DNA of 36,322 nucleotides from an uncultured Oscillospiraceae bacterium (GTDB lineage: Bacteria; Bacillota; Clostridia; Oscillospirales; Oscillospiraceae), in contig CAAFLE010000084.1 of NCBI GenBank assembly GCA_900763675.1, positions 1 through 36,322 on the forward strand, read 5' to 3'. A model generated the notes under the pieces. The model was not told where the DNA came from and ran no database searches. It saw only the letters and a program-made list of their open reading frames with translations. The translations under genes were made by a program, and so were the position numbers. Position 1 is the first letter of the stretch, and the number at the start of each line of letters is the position of its first letter. Below, one piece after another: positions 24,582-32,441 of this stretch.

Positions 24582-26666
24582 ATGACAGAGGAATTCGGCT
24601 CAATGGTATTTTCGGACGCCGTCATGCAGCAGCGTCTCCCGGCGGAGATCTACAGCGCACTGCGCTCTGCCCGGCAGTACGGCAAGCGCCTGACCCGCGC
24701 CGAGGCGGACGTCGTCGCCGAGGCGATGCGCGATTGGGCGATCGAAAAGGGCGCGACGCACTATACCCACTGGTTCCAGCCGATGACTGGCATCACCGCC
24801 GAAAAGCACGACAGCTTTCTCTCCCCGGCGAAGGACGGCGGGGCGCTGCCGGAGTTTTCCGGCCGGGAGCTGATCCACAGTGAGCCGGATGCGTCGAGCT
24901 TTCCCTCCGGCGGACTCCGCGCCACGTTTGAGGCGCGGGGCTACACCGCATGGGACCCGACGAGCTATGCTTTCGTTAAGGACGGCGTTCTCTGCATCCC
25001 GACGGTGTTCGCCTCCTACGGCGGCGAGGCGATCGACAAGAAAACGCCGCTTCTGCGCAGCATGGACGCGATCAGCATTCAGGCGCTGCGCATTCTCCGC
25101 CTCTTCGGCGACACGCAGACCGCTGCGGTGCGCCCGAACGTCGGCGCGGAGCAGGAATACTTTCTCATTGACCGCAGCGTTTATGAGCGCCGTCCCGACC
25201 TGATTTATACGGGACGGACGCTGCTCGGCGCCCGCCCACCCAAGGGACAGGAGCTGGACGACCATTATTTCGGCACGATCAAGCCCCGCGTGGCGGCGTT
25301 TATGCACGAGCTGAACGAGAAGCTGTGGAAGCTCGGCGTTCCGGCGAAAACCGAGCATAACGAGGTCGCCCCCGCGCAGCACGAGCTTGCCTGCGTCTAT
25401 TCCACGGCGAACACCGCCGCCGACCATAACCAGCTCGTCATGGAGCGCATGAAGCGCGTGGCGGAGCGGCACGGCATGGTCTGTCTGCTGCACGAAAAGC
25501 CGTTCGCGGGCGTGAACGGCTCGGGCAAGCACAACAACTGGTCGCTCTCGACCGACCGAGGCGAGAATCTTCTCAATCCCGGCGACACCCCGGCGGAAAA
25601 CGCGCAGTTCCTGCTCATTCTCACGGCGGTATTGCAGGCGGTGGACGAATACCAGGACCTGCTGCGCATTTCTGCGGCGAGCGCGTCGAACGACCACCGT
25701 CTCGGCGGAAGCGAAGCGCCCCCGGCGATCCTTTCGGTGTTCCTCGGCGACGAGATCACCGCCATTCTTGACGCCATCGAAAACGACGCGCCGTATATCT
25801 CCGGAGAAAAGGTGCAGTTTAAGGTTGGCGTCCATGTGCTGCCGCGCTTCCCGAAGGATACGAGCGACCGCAACCGCACCTCGCCCTTTGCCTTCACCGG
25901 CAACAAGTTTGAGTTTCGCATGGTCGGCTCGTCGCAGTCGATCTCCGAGGCGAACATCATCCTCAATACCGCCGTGGCGGACGTGCTGCGCCGGTATGCC
26001 GACGAGCTGGAGAGCGCGGAGCGCTTTGAGACCGCGCTGCACGATCTCATCAAGCGCTCCATCCACGAGCATCGCCGCATCGTTTTCAACGGCAACGGCT
26101 ACGAGGAAGCGTGGGTGCGCGAGGCCGCCCGCCGCGGGCTTTGCAACTTCCGCTCGACGCCGGACTGCGTCCCGCATCTGCTTGACGCGAAAAACGTGGA
26201 GCTGTTCCGGCGCAACCGCGTTTTCAGCGAAACGGAGCTGCGGGCGCGGTGCGAGATCATGCTCGACCATTACGCCAAGGAGGTGCGCATCGAGGCGCTG
26301 ACGCTGCTCGATATGCTGCGCAAGGACGTGCTTCCGGCAGCGAGCCGCTTTTCCGGCGAGCTTTGCCGGACGGCGCACGAGAAGAAAAGGCTCTGCGGCG
26401 AGGACGCCTGCCGGTACGAAAAGACGGTGGCGGCAGAGCTTTCCGAGAACGCGGCGAAGCTCTGGCGCGGCACGGAAGCTCTGGAAAAGAGCGTGCGGCG
26501 CATTGACGGGCGGCTTTCCACTGCCGCCGCCGTTGCGGTCTGTCACGAGGAGATTTTGCCCGAAATGGAATCGCTGCGCGAAATTTCCGATAAAATCGAG
26601 CTGATCATGGATCGCGCCGCATGGCCCTATCCGTCCTACGGCGAGATCCTGACAAGTGTATATTAA
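24582..26666 (+). CDS. glnN: Glutamine synthetase, type III
   Basis: Large type III glutamine synthetase (GSIII) that joins glutamate and ammonia using ATP. The 694-residue product is far longer than the type I enzyme (about 440-470). It shows the GSIII N-terminal domain signature LPSGGLRATFEARGYTAWDP-like segment (here with PSGGLRATFEARGYTAWDPT at about 108-127), GAEQEYFLID, the substrate region TEHNEVAPAQHELACVY, NGSGKHNNWSLST for ATP binding and NRTSPFAFTGNKFEFR. A helical C-terminal extension follows. The ATG at 24582 has an aaggag site 9 nt upstream; an in-frame TTG at 24573 overlaps that site. It is followed after 14 nt by a binding-protein gene, with no terminator between. Confidence 0.95.
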   Translation: MTEEFGSMVFSDAVMQQRLPAEIYSALRSARQYGKRLTRAEADVVAEAMRDWAIEKGATHYTHWFQPMTGITAEKHDSFLSPAKDGGALPEFSGRELIHSEPDASSFPSGGLRATFEARGYTAWDPTSYAFVKDGVLCIPTVFASYGGEAIDKKTPLLRSMDAISIQALRILRLFGDTQTAAVRPNVGAEQEYFLIDRSVYERRPDLIYTGRTLLGARPPKGQELDDHYFGTIKPRVAAFMHELNEKLWKLGVPAKTEHNEVAPAQHELACVYSTANTAADHNQLVMERMKRVAERHGMVCLLHEKPFAGVNGSGKHNNWSLSTDRGENLLNPGDTPAENAQFLLILTAVLQAVDEYQDLLRISAASASNDHRLGGSEAPPAILSVFLGDEITAILDAIENDAPYISGEKVQFKVGVHVLPRFPKDTSDRNRTSPFAFTGNKFEFRMVGSSQSISEANIILNTAVADVLRRYADELESAERFETALHDLIKRSIHEHRRIVFNGNGYEEAWVREAARRGLCNFRSTPDCVPHLLDAKNVELFRRNRVFSETELRARCEIMLDHYAKEVRIEALTLLDMLRKDVLPAASRFSGELCRTAHEKKRLCGEDACRYEKTVAAELSENAAKLWRGTEALEKSVRRIDGRLSTAAAVAVCHEEILPEMESLREISDKIELIMDRAAWPYPSYGEILTSVY

Positions 26667-26680
26667 AAAAGGAGAAAACC

Positions 26681-27652
26681 ATGAAAAAGAAACTTCTTTC
26701 CCTGCTGCTCTGCGCGGCGCTGCTGCTCGCGCTTGCCGCCTGCGGCGCGGAGCCGAGCGAATCCGCGCCGACGGAAGCGCCTGCCGCGACGGAGGAACCC
26801 GTACCGGATACGTCCGTCACCGTTACCGACATGACGGGGCGCGAGATCACGCTCGACGAGCCCGCCACGCGCATTGTCGCCCTCTCGGCGGCGGACTGCG
26901 AGATCATCGCCGCGCTCGGGTGTATGGACGCGCTCGTCGGCCGCGGGGAATACTGCGACTATCCCGCCGAGGTGCTGGAAGTTCCCGCCGTGCAGTCCGG
27001 CAGCGAGACGAACATTGAGCAGATCGTCGCGCTCGAACCGCAGATCCTCTTTATGAGCGCCATGGCGCAGACCGAGGAACAGGTACAATCGCTTGAAAAC
27101 GCCGGTATCCGCGTCGTTGTTTCCGATGCGCAGGACATCGAAGGCACGTATACCGCCATCGGCATGATCGGTACGCTGCTCGGCAGGACCGCGGAAGCCG
27201 AGACGATCATAAACGACATGAAGGATACGTTCGCCTCTCTCGCCGGGATCTGCGGCGACGGGGAAAAGAGAGTATATTTTGAGGTATCCCCGCTCGAATG
27301 GGGACTCTGGACGGCGGGCGGCAGCACGTTTATGAACGAGATCGCCGAGCTGCTCGGTCTGCGCAACTGCTTTGCGGATGTGGACGGCTGGGCGCCGATC
27401 AGCGAGGAGCAGGTGCTTGAGCGCAATCCCGATTATATCGTGACCATCTCCATGTATTCCGGCGAGGGTCCCACGCCGGTGGAGGAGATCTGCGCCCGCG
27501 CCGGCTGGGAGAACGTGACCGCCGTGAAGAATGGCGCGGTGTTCAACCTGCCGGATAACGAGCTTTCGCGTCCCGCCCCGCGGCTTGCGGACGGCGCGGC
27601 GATGCTCGCGGAGCTTATAACGCAGGTCACGGCGGACGATGCCGCAGCGTAA
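26681..27652 (+). CDS. BtuF/FecB-like ABC transporter substrate-binding lipoprotein
   Basis: A 323-residue extracellular binding protein of the cobalamin/iron-chelate class (Peripla_BP_2, helical-backbone fold). The signal peptide ends in the lipobox LAAC (Cys21), then an acidic Ala/Pro/Glu linker to about residue 45. VTVTDMTGREITLDEPATRI is the standard entry, followed by GRGEYCDYPAEVLEVPAVQS and EQIVALEPQILFMS. Conserved VLERNPDYIVTI lies in the second lobe. BtuF-type (corrinoid) is slightly favoured by the EYCDYP segment, but haem or siderophore cannot be excluded, and no cobalamin riboswitch is seen. It is co-transcribed with glutamine synthetase (14-nt gap), and its end overlaps the permease gene by 14 nt. 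Confidence 0.88.
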   Translation: MKKKLLSLLLCAALLLALAACGAEPSESAPTEAPAATEEPVPDTSVTVTDMTGREITLDEPATRIVALSAADCEIIAALGCMDALVGRGEYCDYPAEVLEVPAVQSGSETNIEQIVALEPQILFMSAMAQTEEQVQSLENAGIRVVVSDAQDIEGTYTAIGMIGTLLGRTAEAETIINDMKDTFASLAGICGDGEKRVYFEVSPLEWGLWTAGGSTFMNEIAELLGLRNCFADVDGWAPISEEQVLERNPDYIVTISMYSGEGPTPVEEICARAGWENVTAVKNGAVFNLPDNELSRPAPRLADGAAMLAELITQVTADDAAA

Positions 27653-28703
27653 GGAAAAAGAGAATATCAGCGCGGTACGCCGGGAGAGCTTTTCGCTTCC
27701 GGCGTATCTGGCATTTGCCGCCGTAACGGTCGGCACGCTCTTTGTGTGCGTGTCGCTCGGCAGCGTGCGCATTCCGCTGCGCGAAACGGTTTCGCTTTTG
27801 TGGAACGCTCTTCTCGGGCGCGGAACCGGCGAGGGACTTACCTCGACCATCGTTTTCTCGGTGCGTCTGCCGCGGGTGCTGTGCGTGGCGCTCACGGGCG
27901 CGTCGCTTTCGGTGTGCGGCGCGGCGATGCAGGGGCTTTTGAAAAACCCGCTTGCCGACGGCTCCACACTCGGCGTTTCCTCCGGCGCGTCACTCGGCGC
28001 GGTGATCTCCATCGCTTTCGGCGTCACGATCCCCGCCGTGCCGCTCGCCGGGACGATGAGCATGGCGATGCTTTTTGCATTTTTGTCGCTCGTGCTGATC
28101 CTGACGCTTGCCTACCGGCTGGACGGCTCGCTCTCGACCGGGACGATCCTCCTTGTCGGCGTGATCTTTTCCATGTTCGTTTCGAGCGTTCTCTCGCTCG
28201 TCATCACGTTCGCGCCGGAAAAGGTGCAGTCCATCACGTTCTGGACGATGGGTTCGCTTGCCGGAAAAAACTATGCCCATGTTCTGGTGCTGCTCGGCGC
28301 GTTTGCCGTGTGCGGCGGCGTGCTGACGGGCTGTGCGCGGGAGCTGAACGCCTTTGCCGTCGGTGAGGACAACGCCCGCCATGTCGGCGTGAACGTCCGG
28401 CGCGTCAAGCTCACGGTGATGATCGCCGTATCGGCGCTCATCGGCGTGTGCGTGTCGGTGGGCGGCACGATCGGCTTTGTGGGACTGGTCACGCCGCACA
28501 TGGTCCGGTTTCTTACGGGACCGAACCACCGGCGGCTGCTCCCGGCGAGCGCGTTCGGCGGGGCGGTGTTTCTCATGCTGTGCGATCTTCTTGCCCGGAC
28601 GATTTTTGACCCGCGGGAGCTTCCCGTGGGCGTGGTAACGTCGCTCATCGGCTCGGTTTTGTTCGTTGTGATCTTCATCCGCACAAGGAGGGGCAGAGCA
28701 TGA
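27639..28703 (+). CDS. FecCD/BtuC-family ABC transporter permease
   Basis: A 354-residue inner-membrane permease of the FecCD family with about nine to ten hydrophobic segments. Hallmarks are LRLPRVL-like VRLPRVLCVALTGASLSVCG (about residues 73-92), QGLLKNPLADGSTLGVSSGA, and in the C-terminal half GTIGFVGLVTPHMVRFLTGP and NHRRLLPASAFGGAVFLML, the contact region for the ATPase. It starts inside the last codons of the binding-protein gene (14-nt overlap) and overlaps the ATPase start by 4 nt, so all three subunits are translationally coupled. Confidence 0.93.
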   Translation: MPQRKEKENISAVRRESFSLPAYLAFAAVTVGTLFVCVSLGSVRIPLRETVSLLWNALLGRGTGEGLTSTIVFSVRLPRVLCVALTGASLSVCGAAMQGLLKNPLADGSTLGVSSGASLGAVISIAFGVTIPAVPLAGTMSMAMLFAFLSLVLILTLAYRLDGSLSTGTILLVGVIFSMFVSSVLSLVITFAPEKVQSITFWTMGSLAGKNYAHVLVLLGAFAVCGGVLTGCARELNAFAVGEDNARHVGVNVRRVKLTVMIAVSALIGVCVSVGGTIGFVGLVTPHMVRFLTGPNHRRLLPASAFGGAVFLMLCDLLARTIFDPRELPVGVVTSLIGSVLFVVIFIRTRRGRA

Positions 28704-29464
28704 GTATGCTGGAGGTGCGCGACCTTTCGGTGCGCTGCGGCAGCGCCGCGATCGTAAACGGCGTGAGCTTTTCCGTCGAGCCGGGGGACTGGCTCATGCT
28801 CGTCGGACCGAACGGCGCGGGAAAATCCACGATCGTCAACGCCGTGTCCCGCGGCGTGCCGTATACCGGCGAGGTGCGGTTCAAGGGACGGGACATCCGG
28901 AAAATCCCGCCGAACGTTCTTGCCCGCGGCATGGGCGTTCTCTCGCAGCAGCACGCCGTCGGCTACGCCTTTACGGTGGCGGAGATCGTGCGGCTGGGGC
29001 GGTATGCCTACGCGCCCGGCATTTTCGCTTCGCACAGCGACGAGGACGAACGGCGCGTTGCCGAGGCGATGGAGCGCACAGGCGTGGCGTCTCTGGCGCG
29101 GCAGTCGGTGCTGACGCTCTCCGGCGGCGAGCTGCAGCGCGTATTTCTCGCGCAGCTTTTTGCGCAGAATCCGCGCCTTCTGCTGCTCGATGAGCCGACA
29201 AACCATCTCGATCTCGTCTATCAGAAGCAGATTTTCGCGCTCGTGCGCGACTGGCTCTCCGCGGGAGACCGCGCCGTTGTGTCGGTCGTTCACGATCTTT
29301 CGCTCGCCCGGAAATACGGCAGCCGCGGTCTGCTGCTCGAAAAGGGGAGGGTCGCCGCCGCGGGCGGCGCGGCGGAGGTGTTCGCGCCCGAAACGCTCAA
29401 CGCGGTCTACCGCATGGACGTGGCGGACTGGATGCGCACGCTGCTTTCCCAGTGGGAGAAATAA
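28700..29464 (+). CDS. ABC transporter ATP-binding protein (BtuD/FecE-like)
   Basis: ATPase of the cobalamin/iron-chelate importer, 254 residues. Walker A GPNGAGKST is at residues 36-44, followed by the typical LSQQHAVGYAFTVAEIVRLG Q-loop region, signature LSGGELQRVFLAQLF, Walker B LLLLDEPTNHLDL and switch histidine VVHDLSLA. The ATG at 28700 overlaps the permease stop (ATGA). A hairpin at 29466-29503 directly after the stop ends the operon. Confidence 0.93.
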   Translation: MSMLEVRDLSVRCGSAAIVNGVSFSVEPGDWLMLVGPNGAGKSTIVNAVSRGVPYTGEVRFKGRDIRKIPPNVLARGMGVLSQQHAVGYAFTVAEIVRLGRYAYAPGIFASHSDEDERRVAEAMERTGVASLARQSVLTLSGGELQRVFLAQLFAQNPRLLLLDEPTNHLDLVYQKQIFALVRDWLSAGDRAVVSVVHDLSLARKYGSRGLLLEKGRVAAAGGAAEVFAPETLNAVYRMDVADWMRTLLSQWEK

Positions 29465-29465
29465 G

Positions 29466-29503
29466 GAAACGGAAAGCGCCGCCCCGGCGGCACTTTCCGT
29501 TTC
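29466..29503 (+). terminator. Probable terminator after the importer operon
   Basis: gaaacggaaag (from 29466) pairs with ctttccgtttc (to 29502) and inner gccgc with gcggc, with one C-A mismatch. Only a short T-containing tail (tttctgtt) follows, so termination strength is uncertain. Confidence 0.65.
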
Positions 29504-29577
29504 TGTTGCATATGCATAATTATTCCGCAAAGTTTATTGATGTAAAGAGATAAAATGCGGAAAATTGCAAAGCGGTA

Positions 29578-29606
29578 TTGACAGCAAAAGAATGCCGCCG
29601 TATAAT
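29578..29606 (+). promoter_or_regulatory. Consensus promoter of the lysine transporter operon
   Basis: TTGACA at 29578-29583, a 17-nt spacer and TATAAT at 29601-29606 match the vegetative consensus fully. Transcription should start near 29613, about 18 nt before the riboswitch P1 stem. Confidence 0.9.
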
Positions 29607-29627
29607 CCGTGTATAAAATAAGAAAGC

Positions 29628-29881
29628 ACCTGATAGAGGTCGCGGAAGCGAAAAGTACCTTGCAGCACACGCCGGCAGGCGGCGGCAGGGGAAAGGCAAT
29701 TCCGCCGAAGCACCGCATGGCTGCCGCCGTGCCGCTGCTGGGACGACGCTGAACAAGCGCCGGACTGTCACAGTTCCTGTGGAGAGCTATCAAAGGAAAC
29801 CGTTTTTTGATTTTCTTTTTGGAATCTCATTTTTCGGAAAGCCTGCGATACCACATCGGGTCGCAGGCTTATTTAATTTTC
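29628..29881 (+). ncRNA. Lysine riboswitch (L box) with expression platform
   Basis: The aptamer is recognised from conserved L-box blocks in order: TGATAGAGGTCGCGG (29631-29645), AAAAGTAC, GGGGAAAGGCAATTCCGCCGAAG (two adjacent blocks at about 29689-29710), GCTGCTGGGACGACGCTGAACAA in pieces (about 29733-29756), CTGTCACAG and TGTGGAGAGCTATCA. P1 pairs 29631-29636 with 29787-29792. Downstream a 10-bp stem, 29839-29848 with 29861-29870, is followed by atttaatttt and acts as terminator. Outer arms 29831-29840 and 29878-29887 can also pair and cover part of the ribosome binding site. Lysine binding should switch the transporter off. Confidence 0.93.
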
Positions 29882-29899
29882 CGAAAAGGAGACAGAAAA

Positions 29900-30793
29900 A
29901 TGAGAAGAAGAAGCATCCCTGCGCTGCTGACGGCAGCCACCCTGTGTCTTGGCCTGCTTGCCGGCTGCGGCAGCGCCGAAACGCCCAGCGACAGCACCGG
30001 AACGAGCATCACAGAAGCCACGTCGATTGCCGATCTCAAGGGCATGAAGATCGCCGCACAGACCGGAACATTCCACGCCGACGCACTCAGCCAGATCGAG
30101 GACGTGCAGGGCTCGACCTATCCCGAATTTGCCGATCTTCTGACCGCGCTCAAGAGCGGCGCGATCGACGGCTACATCGCCGAGGAGCCGACGGCGTTCT
30201 CCGTCTGCCAGAGCGACGACAGCCTTACGTTCCTCCCGTTCCGCAATAACGAGACCGGGTTCGCCGCCACGGCGTCCGACGTCGGCATAGCCGTCGGTCT
30301 CAAGAAGGGTTCGGAGCTGCGCGAGGAGATCAACGCCGTTCTCGCGGAGATCACGCCCGAGCAGCGCAGCGCTCTCATGGAGCAGATCGTGACGCTTTGC
30401 TCCGGCGGAGAGGTGAGCGAGTTTGCCGTGAGCGCGGAGGAGCCGGAAAACCCGACCGGCACGCTGCGCGTCGGCATGGAGTGTGCGTATGAGCCGTACA
30501 ACTGGACGGACATTTCCGGCGCGTCCTTCGGCGCGGTCCCCATCTCCGGCGAGGGCAAGACCGGGCTTTACGCCAACGGCTACGACGTGCAGATCGCAAA
30601 GTATGTCGCCGCCCGGCTCGGCATGAAGCTCGAAATCTACTCCATCGAGTGGGATTCTCTGCTGCCCGCGCTGGAGTCCGGCGCGATCGACGCCATCGCC
30701 GCCGGCATGAGTCCCACGGCGGAGCGTGCCGAGCAGATCGACTTCACCGATACCTACTACGAATCCAACCTCGTCGTGATTATCCGCAAGTAA
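29900..30793 (+). CDS. Lysine-type ABC transporter substrate-binding lipoprotein, apparently circularly permuted
   Basis: A 297-residue extracellular amino acid binding protein (SBP_bac_3 family), probably for lysine because a lysine riboswitch controls it. The signal peptide has lipobox LAGC (Cys23). The domain order is unusual. Residues about 42-165 (SIADLKGMKIAAQTGTFHAD, LKSGAIDGYIAEEPTA, VGLKKGSELREEINAVLAEI) correspond to the second lobe and C-terminal helices. A Glu/Pro linker (about 171-186) leads to residues about 187-297 (TLRVGMECAYEPYNW, the family signature GYDVQIAKYVA, ALESGAIDAIAAGMSPTAER, FTDTYYESNLVVIIRK), which normally form the mature N terminus. The break lies at the hinge, so the fold could still close. 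The start at 29900 has an aaaaggaga site. Confidence 0.88.
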   Translation: MRRRSIPALLTAATLCLGLLAGCGSAETPSDSTGTSITEATSIADLKGMKIAAQTGTFHADALSQIEDVQGSTYPEFADLLTALKSGAIDGYIAEEPTAFSVCQSDDSLTFLPFRNNETGFAATASDVGIAVGLKKGSELREEINAVLAEITPEQRSALMEQIVTLCSGGEVSEFAVSAEEPENPTGTLRVGMECAYEPYNWTDISGASFGAVPISGEGKTGLYANGYDVQIAKYVAARLGMKLEIYSIEWDSLLPALESGAIDAIAAGMSPTAERAEQIDFTDTYYESNLVVIIRK

Positions 30794-30821
30794 CGGACCG
30801 AAAGGAAACCGGGTAACAGCC

Positions 30822-31592
30822 ATGAGCTTTTTTCAGGACGTAATCCGCATAGCTGCCAAATACTATCCCCAGCTGCTCAGCGGCGTGGGCAATACGATGC
30901 TCATCGCGCTCACCGGCACCGCGGCGGGGCTTATCATCGGTCTTTTGACCGGCGTCATCCGCACCGCGCCGTTCTCGCGCAACGGCGTCGTGCGCGTGCT
31001 GCACAAAATCCTCAACGCCGTCATCGCCGTTTACGTCGAGATCTTCCGCGGCACGCCCATGATGGTGCAGGCAATGGTCATCTATTGGGGCTACGCCTTT
31101 GCCACCGGCGGCAATACGCTGCCGCTCATCCCCTCCGGCATATTGATCGTTTCGATCAATACCGGCGCGTACATGGCGGAGATCGTTCGCGGCGGCATCA
31201 TTTCCATCGACCGTGGACAGTTTGAGGGCGCCATGAGCATCGGTATGACGCATTCCCAGACGATGTGCCAGGTCATTATCCCGCAAGTCATGCGGAACAT
31301 CCTCCCCTCGGTGAGCAACGAATTCGTCATCAACATCAAGGATACCTCGGTGCTGAACGTCATCGGCGTTACGGAGCTTTACTATTTCGCCGGCATCATC
31401 AAGCGCCAGAGCTTTGAAACGTTCCAGACGTATCTGGTCGTGTGCGTGCTGTACTTTATTCTGACGTTCACGGTCACGCGGCTGCTGCGCTTTGCGGAGC
31501 GCCGGCTCGACGGGAACGACAGCTATGTGATTTTCGGCTCGCAGAGCGACAGCGCCGCCGAGATCCACATCCGAAACGCAAAGGAGGACTGA
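30822..31592 (+). CDS. Amino acid (lysine) ABC transporter permease
   Basis: A 256-residue membrane permease of the polar amino acid HisMQ family, expected to act as a homodimer because only one permease gene is present. GVGNTMLIALTGTAAGLIIG opens the conserved domain (about residues 21-40). VEIFRGTPMMVQAM is next, and the EAA coupling loop is EIVRGGIISIDRGQFEGAMS followed by GMTHSQTMCQVIIPQVMR. Five to six hydrophobic segments are seen. The C-terminal tail (about 30 residues) is polar. It lies 28 nt after the binding protein and 3 nt before the ATPase gene. Confidence 0.93.
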   Translation: MSFFQDVIRIAAKYYPQLLSGVGNTMLIALTGTAAGLIIGLLTGVIRTAPFSRNGVVRVLHKILNAVIAVYVEIFRGTPMMVQAMVIYWGYAFATGGNTLPLIPSGILIVSINTGAYMAEIVRGGIISIDRGQFEGAMSIGMTHSQTMCQVIIPQVMRNILPSVSNEFVINIKDTSVLNVIGVTELYYFAGIIKRQSFETFQTYLVVCVLYFILTFTVTRLLRFAERRLDGNDSYVIFGSQSDSAAEIHIRNAKED

Positions 31593-31595
31593 GCG

Positions 31596-32336
31596 ATGGG
31601 GGAAAAGGTCCTGGAGCTTGTGCATCTGCAAAAGCAGTTCGGCGATCATGCCGTTCTGCGCGATATACATCTCAGCGTGGAAAAGGGCGAGGTGCTGAGC
31701 ATCATCGGCGCGTCCGGCTCGGGCAAGAGTACGATGCTCCGGTGCATCAACCTTCTGGAAACGCCGACGTCCGGTCAGGTGCTTTATCATGGGCAGGACA
31801 TCACGGCGCGGGAAGTGAATCTCTCGCAGTACCGCGCAAAGGTCGGCATGGTGTTCCAGAGCTTCAATCTTTTCAACAATATGACGGCGCTGCAAAACTG
31901 CGTCGCCGGGCAGATGTCGGTCCTCCGGCGCGGCCGCGCCGAGGCGGAAAAGACCGCCATGGAATATCTCGGGCGCGTCGGCATGACGCCCTACATCCAT
32001 GCCCGCCCGGCGCAGCTCTCCGGCGGACAGAAGCAGCGCGTGGCGATCGCCCGCGCCCTTGCCATGGAGCCGGAGGTGCTGCTTTTCGACGAGCCGACGA
32101 GCGCTCTTGACCCGCAGATGGTCGGTGAGGTGCTGGACGTCATGCGCTCTCTTGCCGGAGACGGACTTACGATGATCGTCGTGACACACGAGATGGCGTT
32201 TGCCCGCGACGTTTCCACGAACGTCGTTTTTATGGCGGACGGCGTGATCTGCGAAGAGGGCAGCCCGAAGGATATTTTTGAAAACCCGCAGAATCCGAAG
32301 ACCCGGGAGTTTCTCTCGCGCTTCCTTGTGGGATAA
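31596..32336 (+). CDS. Amino acid (lysine) ABC transporter ATP-binding protein
   Basis: A 246-residue ATPase of the polar amino acid importer (GlnQ/HisP family). Walker A GASGSGKST is at residues 38-46, with VGMVFQSFNLFNNMTALQN (Q loop), signature LSGGQKQRVAIARAL, Walker B VLLFDEPTSALDP, VTHEMAFARDV (switch His) and the C-terminal EEGSPKDIFENPQNPKTREF tail typical of GlnQ-type proteins. It starts 3 nt after the permease stop. An intrinsic terminator follows at 32345-32374. Confidence 0.94.
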   Translation: MGEKVLELVHLQKQFGDHAVLRDIHLSVEKGEVLSIIGASGSGKSTMLRCINLLETPTSGQVLYHGQDITAREVNLSQYRAKVGMVFQSFNLFNNMTALQNCVAGQMSVLRRGRAEAEKTAMEYLGRVGMTPYIHARPAQLSGGQKQRVAIARALAMEPEVLLFDEPTSALDPQMVGEVLDVMRSLAGDGLTMIVVTHEMAFARDVSTNVVFMADGVICEEGSPKDIFENPQNPKTREFLSRFLVG

Positions 32337-32344
32337 TAGCAATG

Positions 32345-32374
32345 GGACCGCAGCGTATGCGCTGCGGTCCTTTT
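32345..32374 (+). terminator. Intrinsic terminator after the lysine transporter operon
   Basis: Perfect 11-bp stem ggaccgcagcg/cgctgcggtcc (32345-32355 with 32360-32370), loop tatg, followed by four T. Confidence 0.85.
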
Positions 32375-32388
32375 GCGCTTCGGGTCGG

Positions 32389-32418
32389 TTGACACGCGCT
32401 TGACAGCGCTGGTATAGT
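32389..32418 (+). promoter_or_regulatory. Promoter of the BceRS-like two-component genes
   Basis: TTGACA at 32389-32394, an 18-nt spacer and TATAGT at 32413-32418, 23 nt before the response-regulator start. A second TTGACA at 32400-32405 is badly spaced. Confidence 0.75.
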
Positions 32419-32441
32419 GTAGCCGAAAGGGGGGCGGACCG

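Noticed and set aside
26641..26680. Cobalamin riboswitch before the BtuF-like gene
   Set aside because: Only 14 nt lie between the genes; no room for the aptamer.
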